A DNA stretch of 64,000 nt from Linanthus parryae (taxonomy: Eukaryota; Streptophyta; Magnoliopsida; Ericales; Polemoniaceae): positions 50,453,891-50,517,890 of the forward strand of contig JALGPY010000003.1 in NCBI GenBank assembly GCA_023055425.1, in the 5' to 3' direction. The stretch's first letter is position 1. Each line of letters begins with the position of its first letter. A model generated the notes under the pieces. That model saw only the letters and a program-made list of their open reading frames with translations. It was not told the origin of the DNA and searched no databases. Made by a program: the position numbers and the translations under genes. Shown piece by piece: positions 57,764 through 64,000 of the stretch.

Positions 57764-59774
57764 GACCGAGACAACGTTAACCGCTGCTCCTCCGTCAACA
57801 AACGCTCTTTTGAACTCCACACCATTGATGACTGCTGTTACATACAAAGGCTTCTGGTGGCTCGCATCTGTCTTCTTATCGCTTGCGGAGAAGGTTATGA
57901 CCTTTTCTGTAGAGCGAGATGCCCTAACAACCTTCCCGTTGGAGATCACGATATCTTCCTCGTAATCTTCCGCTATACTCAGAATTGCTCTAGTCATTTC
58001 CTTCCGGCACTTCTCCGAGAAGTTCATTTCATCAAATAACCTGCTGAACCCGTGCGACCCCTTCATCCGATCAGCACGTTCGTCCTCCGTGTCTATGCGT
58101 AGTCCTCGTCGTTGTGGATCTCGGCAATGATGGGTAGACCATCCTCTGCAACCTCTTCAAGGTCCATAATCGAGATCATGGCAACCTCTTTGCCCTTCGG
58201 CTCTTGCTCCGCGTGAGCAGGCAGTGGATTGTTACGCACATCCTTCCTCTGGTCGCTGACAATCAGCTCGCCATTTTTCATCTTTTGGCTCACCATGATT
58301 CTGAGCTTCTTGCAGTCAGCCGTGGGATGCATGACCTTTCCATGACATTCACACCACTTTGGGTCCCTCACCATCTCCTTGGAGGGTGTCCTTTCAAGCG
58401 GCGACAAGATTCCGACTTTACGCCATTGTATGCACAAGTCACTCGCTTCCTCTACCAAACACGGCAGGGGTGGTGCATCGAAGTTTGCGATCTTCGACTG
58501 CTTTTGGGGTGAAACCATATTCATCTCGGCTTCACGTCCCCTTTTGTAGCTGAACCTTCCAATTTTAAAGGTATTCCCGCTCGGGGACCTCTCAGAGGCG
58601 TGCCTCTTCTTCTGCCTCTCCACTATAGGCTCTATATTCTTTGTGCATTCGATCAGTTTCGAAAATGTAGGAGTTTGCAGGTTGATAAGCATACCTTTGT
58701 ACTCGTCTCGCATGCACTGCAGGCATATTTCCACGAGTCTGCTCTCGAGTATCACATCTTTGCGTTCCAAGGACTTGGCTCTAACTTCTTGATGAATGTC
58801 ACTCCATCCTCCTCGCGCTTCTGGTACATCCGCGAAAGATGAATCATTGTCACCTTTTCTTCCATCTGGAAGAATTTAGTATAAAATTTCTGGACCATAT
58901 CGTCCCAGGTCTTCACGGATCCAGCTTCCAGTGTCCTATACCACTTGTAGGCCACGTTCCCCAGGGATTTAGGGAACTCGCGCATCAGCAGCTTAGGATC
59001 AGCCCCGTATGGCCCCATCACATCGATGAAACGCATAACATGCTCGTGGGCATTTCCATTGACATCTTCGAACTTGTCCCATTTAGGAGCCTTGTACCCA
59101 GCGGGATTAGGCATGAGGTAGATCTCGCGTGGGATAGGTGGATCATTGTCGAGCCTTGGGATGATAGTGTTCGCGAACGATTGATTGGCTAGGATAGTTT
59201 CTATGCGCCGCTGCAGCGACGTCATAGACTCCGGCGCATTTCCCCCAGCAGCAGGAGAAGGAGTTGTTGCAGGCGGAGGCGACACATATGCTGCGGGAGG
59301 GCTAGGAGCATATTGTGAATTCACGTTGCCCCAAGTTGCCGATGGAGGAGGCAAGGGGTATTGTGAGGCCGGATTAGGTACCAAAGTTGGAGGTTGAGGA
59401 GTGTGAGTGGCAAGAGGCAACATTTGAGCTGTTGGCCCCTGAATTGAGGGTAACTGCGTAGTTGCTGGTGGGGTTTGAAGGTTAGGATTGGGTGGTTTGG
59501 TTGACACTCCCAATCCTTGAGTGGTGGAGGTTCCTCCTCCCTGAGAGACGGTGGTGGCCGATGCGCGATCTGGGGCGAAAGTCCCCAGAATAGCCATTAT
59601 CCGTTCCAGTTGTGCAGATTGAGCTTTGAGAGCCTTTGCCTGGTTCTGGATGGTGGCATCCAAGGCCTCTATCGTCGGAGCTTCACCGGTGGCTGTAGGA
59701 GTACGGCGGGCCTCCTCTCCCGAGGTGGTCTCCGTGGAAGGCGATATGTTACTAACATCATCTTCATGAGACAT
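57764..59774 (-). pseudogene. Truncated gag-protease of the second Tat element
   Basis: It begins at ATG 59774 (MSHEDDVSNISPSTE). The gag core is well kept (KWYRTLEAGSVKTWDDM, FQMEEKVTMIHLSRMYQ). Single-base deletions relative to the first copy shift the frame near 58780 and near 58100. The protease motif AFVDGGAAVNVVS is followed within a few residues by the junction with the UGT exon. Confidence 0.9.
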
Positions 59775-59814
59775 GGTTGCTTGCAATGGTAAGTTCACGT
59801 CGGGTTCACCAAAA

Positions 59815-60449
59815 TGTGTATGAGAGAATCCTGCAGAGAGAACTCTGTGTACACCAAGAACAGAGAATAGAAATGGCACAGGAAGTGTTGGGTTGTGTGT
59901 AGGGAGAGAGTCAGGCAATAGTACTGTGTGAGAGAGAGACAGGATTTTGGCAGAGCTTTCGCGTATCTCCGGGTTGTTCCTCTTCTTTTATGGAAGGGTT
60001 AACGATCCTATATATAACGGAGAATGTGACCGTTGTAGTGTGTTAATGCATCCATCAATGGCGGCTTAATTAGCTTAACCACAACGGCACGTTCGTCCGC
60101 GTATATAGGGACCGTTACAACACGTTATCCGCGTATACCGGAACCGTTATGGGGTTGACCGGGTTTGACCGGTTTGACCGAGTCTATGAAGCTCGTGCCA
60201 TAAATCTCTCAAAAGCAGTTACTAGGGGTCGCGTGCGAGCTTGGTTGTTGCTCGCACGCGACATAACTTACTCTAGCCTCCAAACCACTAAGTCCCTACA
60301 AGTCCCGTGCGGTGGTATGCGAGGGCCCTGTCTCGCAGCCCCCACGTGGATCAGCGCGGCTGGTAATCCAGTGTGTGTGGAGCACATTATGGTGTGCTGG
60401 ATGATCGCCACGTGGCTAAGATCTTCTTGTCCAGAAAGCACTATCTACA
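59815..60449 (-). repeat. 5' LTR of the truncated Tat element
   Basis: 635 bp, beginning TGTGTATGAGAGAATCC and ending ATCTACA on the plus strand. It is clearly the same family as 27106-27733 but more diverged from it than that LTR is from its partner. Confidence 0.92.
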
Positions 60450-61648
60450 ACTATGTTTCACACGAATTCAAGAGGTTCATGTCGAAATTCTTCTCAAAGA
60501 ATTCGTGACAATGCAACTCTTAGGTCATGCCAGTACATGTGTTTCACATTCTTTCAATCTCCTGCAAAGCCAATGTTATTCTAAATGAGAAGAGAGTAGT
60601 AGAGACGTCTTGTTCCATGATCTACCAAGCATTATCCTTGGAGACAGAGGAGACCGTGTGGAGCAATCCAACGACTTTCACACCCCCATCTTGCAGAGTA
60701 CCTCAAATCAAAGGGAATAAAAACTGCAGATCCTACTTGTATGCTTTCCTGCATAGCGGTTAGTACTGCCAGAAAACATACACTGCGGCATGGGAGACTC
60801 TTCACATCTATTCATGTGAAGGTGGATCAATGGGTTGACACAACACTGATCCTTTCCTGACCTACAAAATTGATGAGTCAATTTCTCAGGTCTAGGTGAT
60901 CCATGATAGGTATTCCTGCTTTTCCTATCATGTATATTACAACTCCAAGTAGGACAAATATAGATGTAATTATTATGCCTAGATAAATCATTTTTTTGAA
61001 CCCTCTTGTCCCTAGTATTTTGATTACTTAAGGAAATCATATAGGGAAGAGGAGAAGTAATATTTCTATTCCTATGAAAAGTAGGCAACATTTATTTAAC
61101 TTTTTACAACCATGGTAAAAATATGTGTCTTTGAGCATAACGCGAGCAACATTGCATTCTTTTCTTCAACATTCTTCTCTTTAGGTGTAGTTATTTTCTT
61201 AGATTTAATAGTTAAGACAGCTGCCTCGAGCGGATATTTGACTTTAGCTGACTTCGTGTCTGTGTAAGTCTCACCGTTCGTCGTGGTTGATATCTTCATA
61301 CCGATCTGTGTGTAGAGTTTGAAGAAGCCACTTGTGCGGGAATTCCCTTTCTAGTTCCCTCATGCTTCCTTGAGTAAGTCCAAGGGACATCTCTAAGAGG
61401 GGATTTGGCAACCTCAATAATATTTCTATAATAAGGATTTAAAACCTGAAAACAACTAGAGAAACCAAAAATCTATAACTCTTTCCTAATTTGTGACGAT
61501 AAGCAACACAATTAAGTTATTTGTGTTCATAAACACCACAGTAGTGACAGGTAGGTACAAAAGAATGAGGAGAAGAAGAAGTGTTAGGAGACATACCAAA
61601 TTAATGGCAAGGGTGGCATTCATGTCTCTGCCTCCCATATATAAATTA
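60450..61648 (-). repeat. Degenerate Copia-like stretch, copy 2
   Basis: It is nearly identical to 53937-55119, with small indels. Its left edge is the outer end of the Tat LTR and its right edge is exactly the terminus of a Helitron (next entry), so both boundaries are insertion sites rather than duplication ends. The zinc-knuckle region is at about 61535-61580 on the minus strand. Confidence 0.85.
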
Positions 61649-61690
61649 CTAGGTTCCACCCCGCGCGCGTTGCGCGCGGTGTGGCCTTGG
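61649..61690 (-). mobile_element. Helitron 3' terminus (element extends rightward)
   Basis: On the minus strand a perfect 8-bp hairpin (arms 61661-61668 and 61672-61679, CCGCGCGC/GCGCGCGG, loop GTT) is followed by a short spacer and CTAG at the end, then T. The empty site is seen in copy 1 (AATTAT near 55115-55120), giving insertion between A and T. The 5' end (TC) was not found before the window ends. Confidence 0.65.
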
Positions 61691-62476
61691 CATGTTTGCT
61701 TGTCTGATGGGCGGAGATCGGCGTGCCATTGCACCGGGCGTTGTTGTTTGGATAGGAAGATCACAATTGTCTCATTGTACGTGTAATTGGAATTTATGTG
61801 TCACATGAACAGTATAGTACAAATTGTTGTTGATTTTATGTAAGAGGAGGACATCGAAATCTATGATTTGATGCAACAAATTGGTGTTGCGTGTAGTAAT
61901 CAAACGGGAGTAAATTGATATTGACATTTACTAATGCCAGTGGACGGGTTTTTCATCTCACATATTTTTCCTTAAAAGGAAAAATAATTATGTTTACAAC
62001 CGTGTGTTTGTGATATAATAACTTTGCACCTTATTTTCTTGGATTTCAAATAGATATCATAGAAAATCATACTTATTTAAAATTGATTTTCGTAATTATA
62101 CCCTGCTGCTCTTACAGACGCCTTAATTGCTCCGCTACCACCAGGAAAGCACAATTATAACCCGAAACCCTAATCAATTGTCAACGCCTAGTTTCCTCTC
62201 CAATCAGTCACACTCTGAGTCCTTTTGATACACGTTTCATCATTAAGATCTATCGGTTCGTGTGTGTTGAAAATTTCTGCGGCAGATTTAGTGGGGGTTG
62301 CAATATCTTCTAATTGATTGAAAGCGTGCATTTAGTACAGACGTGTCTCTTAGAAGATGCATGGTAATAATTTCTTTGAATGGATGTGAACAGTTGCAAC
62401 GGTCATCTCACATTTATATTCGTATACTGTATATAAGCACAACCAATTTGCTGTGGACATAACATAGAGTACAGCA

Positions 62477-62893
62477 ATGGATTATAGTAATGAAAGTAGT
62501 GATGGTAAGGTGAGGAAGGGTGCGAAGAAGAAGATGAAGAAGAAGGTTAAGAAAAATCAGAGGTATGAGAGTGAGTTGAGTATGTCTTCGTGGGAGAGTT
62601 GGCATGATCACTCGTATGTGCTTGGGAAGGGGTCGGAGTCAACTATATATTCGGATGCATCGGATAAAGATGAATTCTGGCGGGTTGACACAGCTTCCTC
62701 TTTTCCAAATAATTGGACCTGTACTTACCATCCCGGCACAAGTAAGAAGAACAAAGTTAAAGGCAAAAGCAGTGAAGGTTTGCGGCGGGAAAAAGCAAAT
62801 TGTCCACCGGATGGTACACAAGATCAGGGCGGGAAGAGGAAGAACAGAGATGATGGCGTTGTGGATTCGTCCCAGAAGAAACAGAAGGTGTAG
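62477..62893 (+). CDS. Small lysine-rich protein, unknown function
   Basis: 138 codons from ATG 62477 (MDYSNESSDGKVRKGAKK). The N terminus is a lysine block (KKKMKKKVKKNQRYE). The middle is Ser/Trp-containing and acidic (WESWHDHSYVLGKGSEST). The C terminus is basic and ends SSQKKQKV, with nuclear-localisation-like clusters at both ends. There is no membrane segment or known domain that I recognise. Upstream lie a TATA-like GTATATAAGC (about 62429) and, near 62160-62180, an AACCCTAATC telo-box-like motif often found in plant gene leaders. It lies about 0.8 kb inside the sequence following a Helitron end, so it may be a captured host gene or a host gene next to the insertion. Low codon bias evidence; function not assigned. 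Confidence 0.4.
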   Translation: MDYSNESSDGKVRKGAKKKMKKKVKKNQRYESELSMSSWESWHDHSYVLGKGSESTIYSDASDKDEFWRVDTASSFPNNWTCTYHPGTSKKNKVKGKSSEGLRREKANCPPDGTQDQGGKRKNRDDGVVDSSQKKQKV

Positions 62894-64000
62894 AGGGTCT
62901 TGCATCTTCTGGTATTCTGTTCCAGTGAAGTGTAGTTTGATGTTAGGTTTTATGATGAGTGTCATGTAGTTGGGTTATGTTTAGTTTGAATTAGTTATGC
63001 AAAACTATGCAATCATGGAATATATTTTGTCTATTAATGCAGTTTTTAATTTGAGTTAATTTAATGTTTGTTCACATTGGTTTGTTGTCCAATCCGAAGC
63101 ACGTATCATTTGCAAGTTTGTATATGGCATCAACCAATTTGTTGTATTGGATTAATGATAATATTATATGAATCACTCATCACAATATGGGATCATAGCA
63201 TATTAGATGAATCACAAATCAAAATATGGAACTATAGCAGTTTTACTGTACAAAAAATTACAATCACTAAATCAATTGAAGAACAACCAGTAAACGAAAG
63301 AAATAGTTTCTGAAAAGCTTTGGTTGTGTCACTGCTATTTGTCATTTACTGGATATCTTCAATAGATTTAGTGATCGTAAATTTGATGTGTTGATTATTA
63401 TGTTCGGAGGCAAGCTCAGATATACAGTACGATGTATTCGCAAGATTATATTTATAGCCTTGCTGCCCCCCCCCCCCCCCCTCTTTTTTTTTTTTTTAAA
63501 CATTCCCTTTGTTGATAAGTTATCCATCGAATTATGTTTAACAAAGCTCACCGGTATTCTTCGTTCGTTGTGAGTTCAGTGCCAGAGAACTTGAACATAC
63601 CACTGGCTAGCAGTTTTCTAATATAGACAAATAAAATGAAATAACAGCTATTAAGTAAGTGAAATACAAACTGTTGACATAGCTATTATTTATTTGAACA
63701 TAAAAATCACAAAATAACATGCATGTAGGAACGTAATTGTCATACAGATGAGATAGCATTAGTCTGTGTCTGGAGAAGAGGTATAACGCTTACAACTTTC
63801 TAAATTGTCCTCGACGATTAAATCTTGAATAATATCTGGAGCATCAAATAATATTATGTAACAATCACTTTGTCATGACTGAATATTGTACGGAGATGAG
63901 ATTGCATTAGTCTGTGTTGGTTGGGTTTGTTCTGTTCGCTCTTTCTTGTTTTTATCATCCCCTTCATCGATAAGTTACATCTTTTACAATGTTAAATGGT
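62894..64000. other. AT-rich tail of the window
   Basis: No further gene supported. A C/T homopolymer run lies at 63466-63498. A repeated phrase ending GAGATxGCATTAGTCTGTGT occurs near 63750 and 63895. If the Helitron at 61649 is real, this is probably still its interior. Confidence 0.4.

Larger units (their letters stand above)
57764..60449 (-). mobile_element. Truncated Tat element: 5' LTR plus gag
   Basis: It is homologous to the 27.7-25.0 kb part of the element at 12769-27733. It retains the 5' LTR (59815-60449), primer-binding site (59794-59811) and gag to part of the protease, and stops abruptly at about 57764 in the UGT exon. The expected pol, 3' LTR and left target duplication are gone. 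The right flank begins ACTAT, and the intact empty site TTCACTATGTTTC is preserved at about 53933-53945, consistent with ACTAT being its target duplication. Confidence 0.9.

Noticed and set aside
60708..61091. 127-codon minus-strand frame in the Copia-like stretch
   Set aside because: The equivalent frame in copy 1 is broken and no Copia domain can be read in it; the only believable motif in the stretch is the zinc knuckle.
1..64000. tRNA, rRNA, snRNA or miRNA genes
   Set aside because: No cloverleaf-like, rRNA-like or clear miRNA precursor sequence was recognised by eye; a covariance-model scan would be decisive.

Overview
The window is repeat-dominated nuclear DNA from a flowering plant, probably a eudicot (inference). 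It has AT-rich spacers, plant-type LTR retrotransposons, hAT, Tourist-like and Stowaway-like elements and Helitron ends, GT-AG introns, a plant mobile domain gene and the 5' part of a plant UDP-glycosyltransferase gene. I see no rRNA, tRNA, CRISPR array or bacterial-type operon.

Layout. 1-12.7 kb: gene-free spacer holding a solo LTR (2939-6211) with a Tourist-like MITE inside it, a hAT-type element (9545-10639) with another Tourist-like MITE nested in it, a third MITE (8965-9375), a 378-bp tandem duplication and a long (TA)n tract. 12.77-27.73 kb: one nearly complete 15-kb Ty3/gypsy element of the Tat type on the minus strand (LTRs, gag-protease, RT, two RNase H domains, integrase, perfect 5-bp target duplication GAGGG). 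Between integrase and its 3' LTR it carries a 54-bp tandem array and, in antisense, a five-exon plant mobile domain (PMD) gene. 27.7-40.4 kb: gene-poor spacer with two nested DNA-transposon pairs (hAT in hAT at 34451-36027; Stowaway-like in hAT at 37373-38229). 40.4-48.8 kb: a non-autonomous element with 3.3-kb LTRs and a 1.76-kb interior that codes only for gag. The solo LTR at 2939-6211 is a divergent member of the same family. 48.8-57.2 kb: spacer, a degenerate Copia-like stretch, a short Helitron and a Stowaway-like MITE. 57.3-64 kb: the first third of a UGT90A-like gene, cut by a truncated second copy of the Tat element, then a second copy of the Copia-like stretch, then a Helitron 3' terminus and a small lysine-rich reading frame.

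How it fits together. Nearly every coding signal is transposon-derived and broken. The Tat element has about 2% LTR divergence by eye, one in-frame stop between gag and pol, a frameshift before integrase, and two nonsense codons plus two frameshifts in the PMD gene. The UGT locus is the clearest host gene and is truncated. The 138-codon frame at 62477-62893 is the only other intact candidate. Target duplications and TIRs were found by eye, so boundaries are base-exact only where both flanks were matched.
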